DNA from: Crocodylus rhombifer
Lineage: Eukaryota > Chordata > Crocodylia > Crocodylidae
Length of the DNA: 64,000 nt
NCBI GenBank assembly: GCA_038503035.1
Contig: JAVSML010021635.1
Span: forward strand, 364,983 to 428,982
Direction: 5' to 3'
Numbering within the stretch: position 1 is the stretch's first letter; each line of letters starts with the position of its first letter. This document shows positions 41,652-54,195 of this stretch, piece after piece. Made by a program: the position numbers and the translations under genes. Below the pieces are notes generated by a model, which saw only the letters and a list, made by a program, of their open reading frames with translations, was not told the origin of the DNA and ran no database searches.

Positions 41652-42384
41652 TAGGGGTCAGCAACCCCCAACACATGTGTCAGAGCATGGCATGTGAAGC
41701 CATTTTGCTCTGCACACCACAACTGACCCTGGCTCAGGGCAGCTCGTTGCTACAGAGCCTAGGCTGCTTGCAGCAAGTGGAAGGGAGGCTGCAAGCAGCC
41801 CAAGCTCCATGGCAGGTGGCAGGAGCCTACCCCAGAGACATGGGCTGCTTGAAGCAGGTAGCCGCAAGGCTGCAAGCAGCTGCACTAGGATCTGGAGCTA
41901 TGACCTGATTTGTTGCCACCAGCCATTGCACACACACCTTGGGGCAGAAAGCAGCGAAGAGGCTGGGGGTAGCACAGCACCTGGCCTCTTCCCTGCTGTG
42001 CACCCTGAAATGAGCATGCAGCCACCACCAGCAAACAGCCAGGCCAGAGCTCTGGACCCTGGTGCAGTTGCTTCATGGCTACCTGCTGTGAGCAGCCCAT
42101 GTTATGTAGCAGGCAGCATGAGCCTACCCAGAGCCTGGATTGCTTGCAGCAGACAACCACCAGGCTGCAAGTGACTGCACTGGAGTCTGGAACCCCAGCC
42201 CAAATGGATGCAGCTGCATGCATGCCTCGGGGAGCAGAGGGGAAGGGGCCAGGGGTGCACTGCCACAACAAGGATTGGGCCCCTTGTAGCTTGCCTGCCA
42301 TCTGCCCCTGGCATGCCAACATCTTCCAATTTGAGGTTGCAGGGGGTTTTTTGGTGCTCGGCCCAAAAATACTGCTGACCCCTG
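41652..42384. mobile_element. hAT-like non-autonomous element (taggggtcagcaa family)
   Basis: The left end taggggtcagcaacccc and right end atactgctgacccctg are inverted repeats. Flanks gcctaaac (41644-41651) and gcctaaag (42385-42392) match at 7 of 8. The 733-bp body has repeated gcaagcagc and cttgcagca units and no transposase. Its host sequence is A+T-rich. Confidence 0.85.
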
Positions 42385-42392
42385 GCCTAAAG

Positions 42393-43048
42393 GAATATTA
42401 CAGGTTTATTCTTCAGCTTAAATGAACATGTTACTAGAAATAAGTAAGAATATGAAGAAAGAATATCTTCCCTAACTCTTTCCCTTAAGTAAAAATATCA
42501 GGAGCACAGATGATAATAGCAGCAAGTATGCACTGATATTCTTCTAGTCCCCTGTAGGTTTGTGTAGCACGCTGAAGTCTGTGCCACTGTGGCTTCACTA
42601 GTATTCTTACCTGAACTGTTAAACTAAAGCTAGGTTATGATAAACCTAGCCAGAGGTGCTGAATACGTGAGTGCCCAAGGGCCCTGCTCCTCGAGAAGAG
42701 GGTTGTCACTTGAAATGCGTAAAACTTTCCACCTCCATCATTTTAGCCACCCTCTGCCCTCCCACCTTCCTGGTGAGGGGCAAAAATAAAGGTCAGCGCC
42801 GATGGGCCTAGCTGTGCTGCAATCACACCTCCTGACTGGCCAACAAACATGCCTTTTCATTGATAATATCTGTTCATTACAGTGACATACTACATGAAAC
42901 AATAAAGATACAGAGCTAAATTACCAATGGACCTATAACCCCCCTAGTGTTACAAAGGACACCCTAGCAGATAGAACAAAACTAAACATCAACACCTAGA
43001 CCTACTTTACCTGTTCGAAGTTCAGAAAAATGACAGGTTTCAATACTG
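42393..43048. other. Intronic sequence
   Basis: No recognised feature. Confidence 0.5.
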
Positions 43049-43464
43049 CAGTGGTCCCCAAACTAGGAGTTCCAACCCCAAATGGGATCACAAAAGCTAC
43101 AAGTGAGCTTGTAAACCCACAGGGGCCCTCAGTTCCCTGATTCTGCAATTCCCCTGCAATCAAACTGGGGCAGGAACTTATGCCCCCCCCACCCCATTAT
43201 TTTCACAAATGATGTTGCATTTATCCCATGGCAAGCAAAAATTAAGCCAAAGCAACTCAGTCTTCAATGAAGCAAGCCCAAGTTTTCCTTTTTCACTTAC
43301 AGCAGAATACCTGGGGTAGTTAAATCCCTTGTCCATTAATGGACCAAATGATAGTTAAATCCCTTGTCCATTAACAGACAAGGAGAAGCTACTACAGTGT
43401 GATAAGCAAGCAAAATTATAAGTCCGTAAGTGGGGTCATATTTAGAAAAGGTTTGGAATTACAG
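43049..43464 (+). mobile_element. hAT-like element (cagtggtccccaaact family)
   Basis: It starts cagtggtccccaaactagga and ends near aaaaggtttggaattacag. The inner phrases cttgtaaacccacagggg and gtggggtcata are shared with the truncated copy at 17446. The flanking 8-mers do not match, so the borders are less certain. A 35-bp tandem duplication lies inside. Confidence 0.6.
43317..43386. repeat. 35-bp tandem duplication
   Basis: tagttaaatcccttgtccat begins at 43317 and again at 43352. The first 23 bases of each copy are identical. Confidence 0.9.
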
Positions 43465-44907
43465 TAACTAAGAAAATGGGTGTGGCCATACATATTTTTG
43501 GAGTTGTTTCAAAAGGGAATGAAGCAGTTTTGAAGTTGGTTAGAATGGCTTTCCTCATTTGTATTGTTCTTGGCTTGTCACAGTAACAATCAAATCATTA
43601 ACAGCTGCTGCCCTTTTGAAACCGGTCCAAATGTATGCATGTCTACACCCAAAAGTACAGAGCTCGGAGTTCTCACAGACAAAAGGCCAGAGGTACCAGA
43701 GAGTCTACTTTTGCCAAAAGAAATTAATCTCCACACTCAAAGTAACTACTAGTAAAATGAGAAAGTCCGGATTAAATCAGACTGTGTTATAAGACTTGAG
43801 CTACATGTTTCTTTTTAGTGTCCTGTATACTGCCTATATAATAGAATCCTTGCATAAACGACAATTACATGCCAATCAATAACCGTTTTTTCATTCTTCA
43901 CTCCATCTTTCAACTCCCAGAGATGGAAGAAAATAAAATGCGTAGGCACAACACACACCTATAAGAATACCCACAAGAACCTGGAAGGATAAAAAGGCCC
44001 TAAGAGCTGTTATCAGCAGAGTTCAACAGCTAATTAACCAGGTAATATATCAGTTTTCATAGCCAACTTGACAATTTCTCCTTGAGTTATTTTGAATAAA
44101 GCTACATTTTAACCATTGTAACTATAAAGTTAATCACTAATAACTTTAATTAAAGAAAATTACTCTAATGGAGCTTTCTGCCTTCTTTCTTCTATTAATT
44201 TATTAAGTGCTTTTCCTACATAATATTTGTGCTTCAGTATTTCCTCTTCTGCCTGTTCTGTCCTTTTTCTTTTCTACACCTAATTTTGAATATAATGCAA
44301 CACTGAAATACCAATATACGATTCTCTCACAATACTAACTTACCATATTTGTGAGGTTTACCCATTACTGGTCACTTTCTTCAACGTTACTAAATTACTG
44401 AAACAATCCAAGCCTTGTTAATAACTTGGGGGCAAGGTTCATATTCTAAAACCTTGTATTACTTAAAGTAAAATTGCAAGAGCAATTTTAAAAGGAGATT
44501 TGTTTCCAGATGTCCTGCTTTGTCATCTAAGACAAAGACCCAGTTCCAGAAAAACTGGCCCGACTTTAATGGAATCAGACATCTAGCCACCCTTGTGTCC
44601 TGACACAGACTTTCTATGCATCTACACAGCTTGTAGCACCTTCCTACTCTATCTGAAGCTACAGACAAGGTAACCTTTAGCCACTTATAAAGCATGGGGA
44701 AGTTGTTGCTCCATAGTGTGCATCTGCTGTTACAGTAAAATTGGTACACCTATATGTTTCTATAGTAAAATAAGTGATCTACATTACAGTAACTTTAACC
44801 TGAGTGAAACAGGGATGAAGTTACAGTGCTTTTGCCACACTTCCGCCATTATAGGGGCATGCAGATACAAGACTTACAGAGTAATAGCCTGTATTATATG
44901 GGAAGCA

Positions 44908-44996
44908 AGTTTTTCCAGTGATATCTTTTACTGGATCAACTGTATAGTTGGGAGAGATGTTAAACAAGCTTTCAGACACAAAAGCCCTTCTTCAGC
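44908..44996. repeat. Interspersed repeat fragment (copy of the 18996 family)
   Basis: It carries atcttttactggatcaactg, ttgggagagatgttaaac, aagctttcagacacaaaagc and ccttcttcagc. See also 18996-19080 and 35461-35537. Confidence 0.5.
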
Positions 44997-45439
44997 TTAT
45001 AATACTGACATCATGGTATAGCCTGAGTATTTAAGTGGCATGCTACCTGCTTAACTGCCAAGAGGTAAACGGTGGGATGAAAGTACTTCCTCCTTTGAGA
45101 GGTAAATAGAGACTATTTGGAGGAGAAGAGAGGAGGAGGAAACCGGGTAAAAACAAGGAGAGAAAAGTAAACACACAAATATATTTAAGGAGAACACACA
45201 AACTGAAAAGAAAAGAAAGAACACAAAAGAAATTACTAGAACGTGGGTGGTCAGAGTGCAAGAAAAGGACAATACAAACAAGACAGATGAAGCATCTGAG
45301 AAGATACAGCTTACTAAAAATGGTGACCATTTCTATGTGGTAAACTTACCATACATGCTGCAATTTGCCACAGTCCATACATAGTTCAGGACAAGCTCTT
45401 AAACATGAAGCAGCACAGTCATATTTTTGCAATGGGGAC

Positions 45440-45701
45440 CAACGTTCTGGGCAGGTACGCCACAAATCAGCTCAGCAACCTCCAAGTACCAATCCAGTCC
45501 CTCTCCTTTACCCACTCTGTTACTCAGCTCCCTGCTATGGGCTTCCTAACCAAGCTGATGCTCTGCTATCTCCATCTGTCCCTGTGCTCCCAGCCTGGTC
45601 TGATGCTCTGCTTTCTCTCCCTGCCCATCTGCCGCATGTCACATACAAACTGCCCAATACAGGCTACCTATCACACCCAGATGACAGGTTGGTCACCTCT
45701 G
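45440..45701 (-). mobile_element. hAT-like element, right end defined
   Basis: It ends gacaggttggtcacctctg at 45701. Its reverse strand resembles the left end at 34486. Inside, tgatgctctgctatctcc and tgatgctctgctttctct form a short tandem pair (about 45557 and 45601). The low-coordinate end is nominal. Confidence 0.5.
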
Positions 45702-47522
45702 GGCTAATTAACACAGCTGAGCGACAAACCACCTGTGCTGCAACTCATGCAACTATGTTATCTCTAGTTTAGAAAGCAGCCTGTTGCCAGCAGTATGACA
45801 TGCTTTCAGGAGTCACCGCTGATCAGGGTCAATTTAGAGAGAGTCAGTGAATATGAAAGGGTATATTATTCTCACTCCGTACTGTTCTCATGCCAGCATG
45901 GGTACTCTTTCTACAGTCGTAAAAGTACCATGATGCTTCTTCCCTCGTAGAAATAACCTATAATAGTGATGGTTAAATATTCTGTCAAAATGCGTTTTTC
46001 AGTGGAAACTGGGTGTTAGACTAAAAAGTTTCTGTAAGGTGCCTGCTTTCCTCAAAAGTTTCCACTTTTCACAGGGAAAAAATTAGCATCCGTAAACCAC
46101 AAATTCTGTTTTGGAAATACTGTTATAATGCCTCATGGAAGCAGTAGTTCAGGTATCTCACACCCACATTCTCCATTACATGCTGCAATCTCAAGCCAGA
46201 ATTCATCTATCATGAGCTCAACAAGAAGGGGGACCATATTGTACCATTCAATATTAATAATTGTTATTAATTTAGTGTTAGTGTTAATAATTAATTGAAT
46301 TACTTGAATTAAGTAAGTGTTTGACTACAAATTAGGTGTTATAAAACAGTGCACATACATTAAGGACACTTTCCTGAATACCCAACAGAGAAGAAGATTT
46401 AATTGCAACACTCAGCATTAAACAATACTTTATGCCTCTTACACAATACTTCTTGATTTGGTCTATGAAAAGGTATTTTACTTCAATGCTGTTTTTATGT
46501 CCTTAAGTCATGATCTTACACTGCTGTACTGCAAACAATTTCAGTAGTTTTACTATAGGAATTTGTGTTAGAAGTAATTAGATGAAGTGACATCTGAAGT
46601 TACCTAAATTTAGATATTTTGGTCTGTCCAAAATATTTAATTTAGGTTGCCAGCTATACAACCTAAACATCTAAACAGACAGTTAAAGCATAAGATCCAA
46701 AGGAAATTATTAAAGGAATTCTTCTGGTCCATGTAAGTGTTTAACTTGACTTCTGAAACACAAAGACACTTATAGATTTAGAAAAATGAGTATAAAAATC
46801 TCCAATTCTGAGCATAGCAGTGTTTTCTATTTCTAGAAAAGAGGTTTAAGAAAGTTATACTGTATGTAATATTACCAATCAATAGTCCCGAATCATACGC
46901 CTCTTGTGAGCAAGGACTGTACAAAACGTTCAAAACACCAGCAATAAACAATTTCATTAGTCTCGACTAGAAAATACTTTAATACGGCCCTTCTCTTTTC
47001 TCAGGTCAACTGTTTTTAACTATTTAGAAACGCAAACCTAAATGAACTTTCAACAAGAGTGTAAAACAGAAAAAATATTTTCCCATGAAAAGAATCAGCA
47101 AAAAGGCTTCATACACTCATCTCCCACCCTCAAGTAATTACGTAGACTACATTATAACTAAACTCTCATTCAAGTCAAATCTGATTACTCTTGTTTTCCA
47201 TGCTCCTATCATGTTTTTAATGAAAGTGCTCAAGCAGTATGTTGAAATGAGTTTCTGTATTAGTAAAAAATATTACTTGCGAACGCAGAACGTCTCATAC
47301 CTTAAATTAATGATAACAAGGTTTTGAATGAAAACAGCAATGGTGAAGAATTCAAGTGAGCCTAAGAGTCAGGTATATTAGGTAAATAATAGGAAAACTG
47401 GCATCTACATTTGCAAAAGTTAAATGCAATTTTTTTTGCAAAGTAAGACGTAAAGGAAGAGTGAAAAAGGTAACAGTACAAAAAAATCAGTAAAAGAGTT
47501 ACCAACTAAATCTGTAATGTAG

Positions 47523-47757
47523 TCATAGAATCATAGAAGATTAGGGTTGGAAGGGACCTCAGGAGGTCAACCAGGCCTACCTCCTGCACAAAAGCAGGAC
47601 TATCTCCAATTATATCATCCCAGCCAAGACTAGGACTTGGGTCTTAAAGACCTCAAAGACCCCTCTAGCCAGGTCTTAAAAACCTCAAAAAATTCCAAGG
47701 ATGGAAACCTCCATGAATAGTCACTTTACTATCCTAATTTTTAGGAAAGTATTTAGG
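47523..47757 (-). mobile_element. CR1 LINE 3' end
   Basis: On + it starts catagaatcatagaagatta and ggttggaagggacctcagg, the reverse complement of a CR1 3' end. Homology fades near 47757. An internal phrase about cctcaaagac/cctcaaaaaa is repeated, so the copy has a local duplication. Confidence 0.85.
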
Positions 47758-48053
47758 GTGAACATAAAGCAGCACAGAATCTAAACAAGAAAAGCAAAAA
47801 TTCTCCTGTGTAAATGGTAGATCCAACTACAGTTCTGAAAATCATCTACAGCAACAATTACCTTAAAATGGTTTTTAAAAAAAAAATCAACAGACAGTAG
47901 ATTTGCCTGGAGGAGTCCTTCTTGCTAGGGTTGAGTTCAGGATGACCAGGTTTATTCTACCATGAAAAGCATGTAATATCTAAAATGAGAAATGCCCTAC
48001 AAAGGAAGAACAGGAACTATGAGAAAGCCCTGAGGCCCTCAATACCATGCAAA

Positions 48054-48845
48054 TCATAGAATCATAGAAAATTAGGGTTGGAAGGGATCTCAGAAAGTCT
48101 TCTAGTCCAACCCCCTCCTCAAAGCAGAGCCATCTCCAACTACATCATCCCAGCCAAGGTTCTGTCTAGTCAGGTCTTAAAAACCTCCAAGGATGGAGAT
48201 TCCACCACCTCTCTGGGTAACCTGTTCCAATGCTTTACTACCCTCCTAGTGAGAAAGTTTTTCCTAATATCTAACTTAAACTTCTCTTGCTGCAACTTGA
48301 GACCTCCTTGTTCTGTCATCTGCCACAATTGAAAACACTCTAGCTCCATCCTCTTTGCAAACCTTCAGATAGCTGAAGGCTGCTATTAAATCCCCCCTAT
48401 CTCCTCTTCTCCAGACTAAATAAGCCCAGTTCCCTCAACCTCTCCTCATAAGCCACATGTCCCAGCCCCCTCACCATTTCTGTTGCCCTCCATTGGACAA
48501 CCTCCAATTTGTCCACATCCCTTCTGTAGTGGGGAGCCCAAAACTGGACACAGTACTCTAGACATGGACTCATCACTACCTAATAGAGGGGAATAAACAC
48601 TTCCCTCAATCTGCTGGCGATGCTCCTCCTGATGCAGCCCAGAATTCTGTTAGCTTTCTTTGCAATAGGGCCCACTGTTGACTCCTATTCAACTTACTGT
48701 CCACTGTAACCTACAGGTCCTTTTCTGCAGAGCAGCTGCTTAACCTACTGATCTCCAGCCTGTACTAGTACATGGGATTGTTCCATCCTAAGTGCAAGAC
48801 TTTGCACTTCTCTTTTCTGAACATCATGCAATTTCTTTTGGTCCA
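48054..48845 (-). mobile_element. CR1 LINE 3' region
   Basis: It starts on + catagaatcatagaaaatta and continues through regions that on the minus strand match the end of ORF2 (ctgggtaacctgttccaatg; gaaagtttttcctaatatct) and further upstream to about 48845 (gcacttctcttttctgaaca). The frame is broken by several changes. It is the longest of three same-oriented pieces between 47.5 and 50.8 kb. Confidence 0.88.
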
Positions 48846-50625
48846 AAATAAGTTTTGGGACTCAAAACTACCTCAGCTATGCTGGAGCCAGCCAAATCAA
48901 AGACCTATGTGACTTTGCACAGTACTCACAGAATAAGAGGTGTAGGTTGGAAAGCTCCCTAGGCATAGCATGAAGAAGTTGCCAGACAACACAATCTAAG
49001 GCAAAAACTAGAGATTTTTTTCTGATAGACGAAATAAACAAATTGATCTTTGGATGGCCTCACTCCAAGAAAGTGTCCTGCAGGACAGCCCTTTATCCCC
49101 ACAGTTCTGATTCAGGGAAATGTGCATACTGAGATTGCTCAGGTATTCTGAAGGCTTTCAAATAAATCATTGCCAACACCTATAACTTTGAACGGGGGAA
49201 GGATCTTGCATTTCCTTTTCTGCTGACATAAAATACCACAATGGTATTGCTCACCGTGTCTGGATGCAGAATCCTGAGATACAATGTAGGAATACCACCT
49301 CCTAGTGATAACCAGGATAATGATATGCAACCTCACTACTTAGAAACTAAAGACCTGTATCTGAAGGTCATTCACATCTTCTCCTTATCTTCCTAAAGAA
49401 TAATAAATAGTGATCTCAAATGATAAGTAGGAGGGGGAAGGAGTGGGATGCCCTTTGCAAGCAATTCTTGGGTCTTTCTAATGTGCAGGTGATGACCAAG
49501 CTGGCAGCAGATTGGCTACCCCCATGCCTGGTGAAGAGACAGCCCTCAAGTAAGCCTGAGGCATCACATCCATACAAGCAGCCATATGGCCAAGGATAGA
49601 CCAAAAAAAAATCATTGTTAGCAGGTTGACTTTCATCTGTGTGATAAGGTCTAGCAGAGTATAGAAACTATTCAGAGTCAGATAAATCCTTATAAAACAT
49701 ACTAGGACCAAGTAGGGCCAAAAGATGTGGAAACTGGATGAGGCAGAGGTTCTCCATTACTGGATGGAAAAATCTGCCCTTCCTACACTTCATAACTTAC
49801 ACACAGCCAGTTCTGTAGGTAAAAGTAAACTGCAGTGATGTTTCTCCTGCAGTAGGCTACTAACACCACAGTGACCTTGGAATGCCTTTGAGGCAATCAA
49901 GAGACCAAATAATAAGGCCCTGAACTGGTAATAGTCCCAGATTACCACAAGCCACAGGTTTTTTCTTAGTGAGAGAGTGATAGTAATGTGAAAGTGTGCA
50001 TGCTGAAGGCAAAGAGAAGCAAACCAATTTCATGCATTAGAGATTATTTCAGTAATGTAACCACATTGAACTACTGACAGATGACATGGAACTTCATTAA
50101 GGTCTTCTTTTTGCAACCAGGAATTAACTGCTACAGATATCACTTTCCAGGTACAAAAGGTTCCTCTGCCATAGTCCTCAAAGCAAGAAAAAGCAGCCCT
50201 CTCCAGTCAAAAACAAAATATCATTGGAAAGGTCCCTAAAAAGCAATAGGGAAAAATGACTGGGTCACTCCCTGTGGTGAACTGGATGGTATAGCTGTAA
50301 TGGTATTTAAGACTCACTGGTCCATGATGATAAAGATTCACACTTGCCTAAAGCAGGCCAGTCTTCAAATGGTAAGGTAGGGGAACTGTTTATATCAAAT
50401 GGCATATTTCAACCATCCCAAAGGTTCTATTTCCCAAGGAGTGGTGAGATGAGGTGGTGCTTGCCAAGGATGCCTCATGCTGCAGAAGTGGCACTTCCTT
50501 ACAGCATTTTGAAAGAATAGACTTTTTTCAGCTCCAAAACACATGAAAACCTGCATACCCTGAAAGGTTCTTAGGTAATGTTGTGTGTTCTTGGGTTTAT
50601 ATGTACAGCCTGAAGAAGAATCATA
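48846..50625. other. Intronic sequence
   Basis: Nothing recognised. Confidence 0.5.
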
Positions 50626-50795
50626 AAATCATAGAAAATTAGGGTTGGAAGGGACCTCAAGAGACCTCAAAGCAGGACCCTCCCCAGGCTGGAGATTCTA
50701 CCACCTCTCTGGGTAACCTGTTCCAATGCTTTACTACCCTTCTACTGAGAAAGTTTTTCCTAATATCTAACCTAAACATCTTGTAGCTTGAACAA
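50626..50795 (-). mobile_element. CR1 LINE 3' end fragment
   Basis: It starts on + atcataaaatcatagaaaat and matches the copy at 48054 through gaaagtttttcctaatatct. About 65 bases present in that copy between the 3' UTR and ccaccacctctctgg are missing here. Confidence 0.85.
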
Positions 50796-51955
50796 ACATT
50801 TCTAGCTTGGTTAATGACCACTCTACTTCCCCCGCACATATAGTCTGCTTCAGCTCCACACTTTGCATTCTGACTTCTATCCAAAACTGGAAGCTAATGA
50901 AGAATATGATGTTGTTCCCAGTAAGGCCAAGCTCTTGGGCTCTTTCTTATTCCTTTGTGGGGATCTGGAATGTCTTTCCTTTCTCACTGGTGGTTAATAA
51001 TTCCAAAAGACAAATGTATAGGATGAAGACAGAAAAAATCTTCACTCTTTTAGGGTATCTGGTAGCATTTTTTTTTTTATCATCCATGTGCTCAAGGGGA
51101 AGACAAAAGAACTGTACCTTGAGGGAAGGCCAGGGGGTAGTCAATTGTGGAAAAGACTGAGAAATTATTCAAATACCTAAATTCTGCAACAAAGCCCCTT
51201 CCCTCCTTCCTTAGCTACCTTTAAAGCATGTGCACAATGCTAATGGTAGGAACATTGCAGAGAAATGTTGTTATTATATTAGGAACACCCCATACCAATT
51301 TTGTAAAGAAATTAAGCCACATAAGTCTTCTTCAAAAACTTCTAGCTGAAGAAGATAAACTAAACAAAAGAGAAAGAGTATTAGATAAAAAAGGTGGGAA
51401 ACTGGATGTAAAAAGAATCCTTTAAAAATTAATGTAGTATTTACAGTAATAAATTAGATGACATCAGATCTTTAAAAAAAGTTACCAGGAAGTTTTCAAA
51501 ACACATTTGATTTTTTGGCAGAAGATGCAAGTCAATTAGAGCTTCTATCATACAAGTGCATATATAATTTTCTATCTAACTGCTTATATTATGTTTTTGA
51601 ACCAAAGTAGTAATCCTCAATTTTTATCAACTGTAATCTGAAGTACTGTATACATATTTAAGTATTTTTCTTTTATTGGTATACTTAATCATCATTCAGA
51701 TCAGTTGTTAGCAGAAAAGATAATGCATGTTAATTATTAAAGCAATTACATTTTTAAATTGTCGCATCATATACTTTTTTCAATTAAGTTAATAAATTAA
51801 TACATTTTTTCAAAGTTTTCATTTTCTTCTCGCCACCTCCTCCTTCTTCCCTTTTACAACATGGATAAGTACAGACAGTCAGAAGGCCTGAGGCTGAATC
51901 AATTCAATCTTCACATTTTAGTCTAAGCTCTACAGACTGAACTGATAAGCAAGTG
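50796..51955. other. Intronic A+T-rich sequence
   Basis: Nothing recognised. A poly-T tract lies near 51069. Confidence 0.5.
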
Positions 51956-51959
51956 AACA

Positions 51960-52370
51960 GACACTCACTTCTGATTCTGGCAATGCAGCCACATGCCTAG
52001 AGTGGCTCAGGCCAGAAGCTGGGGGATGCTCAGCTCAGCTGGAGCAGACAGCTTGGGTCAGGGCTAGTCTGCCCATTCTGCAATGGGTGGGGAGGTCTAT
52101 GGGGGAAGTGCAAATCATCCTGGGCTGCCAGGGGACTGTGAGTTAACTTGAATCTGGCTGGAATTTGGGACAGAAGTTCAATAAACTGATTTAACCTAAA
52201 TCACTTAAGACTGATACTACATCCATGATGGTTTATCTTAAACCAGTTCTGGTCATTTTGAAAGTAGTTTATGTGCACTTGAAAGTTCATGTGAACTGCT
52301 GTTGTGTTACAGATCTGCACCTGTTTTGATCTCGTATACTGGTTTATGTGTAAATACAGTACTTGGCTGT
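51960..52370. repeat. Foldback (MITE-like) repeat, copy 2
   Basis: It shares gggacagaagttcaataaac, agactgatactacat, ttaaaccagttctggtcatt and tggtttatgtg with the copy at the left edge of the window. The inverted arms are less well kept here. Confidence 0.55.
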
Positions 52371-52878
52371 TCCAGTTTGAAAATACAGATAACTTTAAAC
52401 TTTACTGAAGTTAGCATTTTGTGATTTTATAATTTGCATAAAGTATTTTTTTTAATGCAGGAGTTTTTAAAGCTATAATAATTTTGTAATAGGAAAAAGC
52501 AAAACTACAAAAAACCAAAGCTGTATTCTGGGTTTCTCAGTATTCCGGAACATAAACGTACAAATATATTTTAGGATTGATTAAATTAAAAAGCACGCTT
52601 CTTTATGACTGTTTTCTACCTTGCTCAGCCCACCTGCCTTAAAGTTCAAAAGCGAGGCAGCACTTGCTAGAAACATCAATGAAGGGAAGTGGTAAAAGGA
52701 TGCAAAGATTTCCATCTTTTATAAACAGATCACCAGTGTGCCTCCTGTGTAGCTATCATGACCCAACTTACAACCTGCTGGACATATATCGGCATGGTGA
52801 TTTTCCCTCCCCACATAACCAGTTTTAGCCCCTTAAATAAACACCGCCAATCCTTCATTTAGGTTAAAAAACGAGTAC

Positions 52879-53158
52879 TTTATTTTGTTCAGCCTTGTAA
52901 ATAGTTCATTCTAATATAAAGTCTCTAGGGTACATTAAGGTTTCTAATGAAGAATGTTGCATTCTTCATAAGAAAAAAAATGCATTTTCCAACCACCAGT
53001 AGTGAAAAAATAAAAATAAAAGTAATCTGCAGATGCATCTTTCTTCTGGCCCGTCACTTGCACAATTGTCTGGTTTGCATGTATTCAATTCTTTTCACAT
53101 GGTACTGAGAGACCACTTCTTTTTCTCCATCCAGCCTCTTGTATTCTTCAAGCAAAGC
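52879..53158 (-). CDS. Candidate terminal exon of an unidentified transcript (34 codons, stop, AATAAA)
   Basis: On the minus strand an AG at 53160-53159 preceded by cacagttcccttgttagt could be a 3' splice site. From 53158 an open frame of 34 codons begins ALLEEYKRLDGEKEVV, ends MQTRQLCK, and stops with TGA at 53056-53054. In-frame stops occur immediately before the AG. About 170 bases downstream is AATAAA (52884-52879), followed by a G/T-rich stretch, which is how a polyadenylation site looks. There is no poly-A tract, so a processed copy is not obvious. I do not recognise the peptide. It could be the last exon of a small gene inside the ATG5 intron, an alternative ATG5 end, or a chance frame. 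Confidence 0.3.
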
Positions 53159-53559
53159 CTACTAACAAGGGAACTGTGAGATCCTTGCTCTCCCAAACCT
53201 GCTAAACTCCTATTCAGCCCATCACAGCTGCAACCTGAAATCAGCTGGTGGTCTAAACAAGAGCACAATTCTCCACAGCACAGTTAACATTTAACTGCCT
53301 TCTGACAAGCTTAGAAAAGGGCCCTTGGACCCAATGTGCATCAAAAACAGAAAACACAACCACATGGATCAAAATCATTTTCTTGTAATCCCAACTGTCA
53401 AATATATCATTCTGTACATTAAAACAAGTTAATTTTTTTCCAAGTCTTACCAGAAGGTTGTTCCAAAACCTGTTAGAAATAATCTTCAATTTTCCATCCA
53501 GAATTTATTCATGGTTTTCACAACTAGTTCATAGCTAGCTAGGGAATGTGGAAGGCAAT

Positions 53560-54195
53560 CTAGTTCTGGATACTGCAGAGAAGACTGAAGTATTTAATGC
53601 CCTTTTTTTTTAACTTCAGTCTTCACAAACAGGGGCAGCAGCTCTCAAATGACTAATGTACTTGGCAGAAAAGTTAGGGAAAGATACAAACAACCTACAG
53701 TAGCAGAAAAAAAGATTAGGGATTACTTAGAGAAACGAAATGCATCCACATCAGCAAGGCCAGATAGGATGCACTGAAGAATACTGAAGGAATTGGCTGA
53801 TGTAATTTTGGACTCATCAACTATCCTCTCTGAGATCTCAGGGAAATTTGGGGAGGTCCCAGATAATGAGAAAAGGACAAATATAGAGCTCATCTTTAAA
53901 AATGGGAAGCAGAAGGATCTGAGGAATTGCAGACCAGTCAGCCTGACCTCGACACCTAGAAACATGATGGAGTAGACCCTCAAGGAATCCCTTGTGAAGC
54001 ACCTAAAGGACAACATGGTGATCAAGAAAAGCCAGCATGGATTCACCAGGAACAAGCCTGCCTAACTAATCTAATTTCCTTCTATGATGAAATGACAGGC
54101 TCTGTGCATGGGGGGGAAAGCAGATTATGCAATACAGCTTGACTTTAGCAAGGCTTTTGACACGGTCTCCAACAACATTTGGTAAACTTAGGAGT
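53560..54195 (+). mobile_element. CR1 LINE, linker and RT fragment
   Basis: Broken frames give TEVFNAFFF (the linker before RT), CLTNLISFYDEMTGSV, and motif A as LDFSKAFDTVS (about 54140-54172), then the homology stops. It is truncated on both sides and is followed directly by another CR1 of a different subfamily in the same orientation. Confidence 0.85.

Larger units (their letters stand above)
43465..47522. other. Intronic sequence
   Basis: Mostly unrecognised. It contains the repeat fragment at 44908-44996, a purine-rich strand at about 45105-45310 and a hAT-like block at 45440-45701. Two strong donor-like sites on the minus strand (near 45346 and 44341) are not attached to any exon I recognise. 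The stretch 46245-46320 is A+T-rich with palindromic taattaat pieces. Confidence 0.5.

Noticed and set aside
45330..45420. Strong donor-like site (atg|gtaagttt on the minus strand)
   Set aside because: The sequence before it has no acceptor at a sensible distance and no recognisable peptide.
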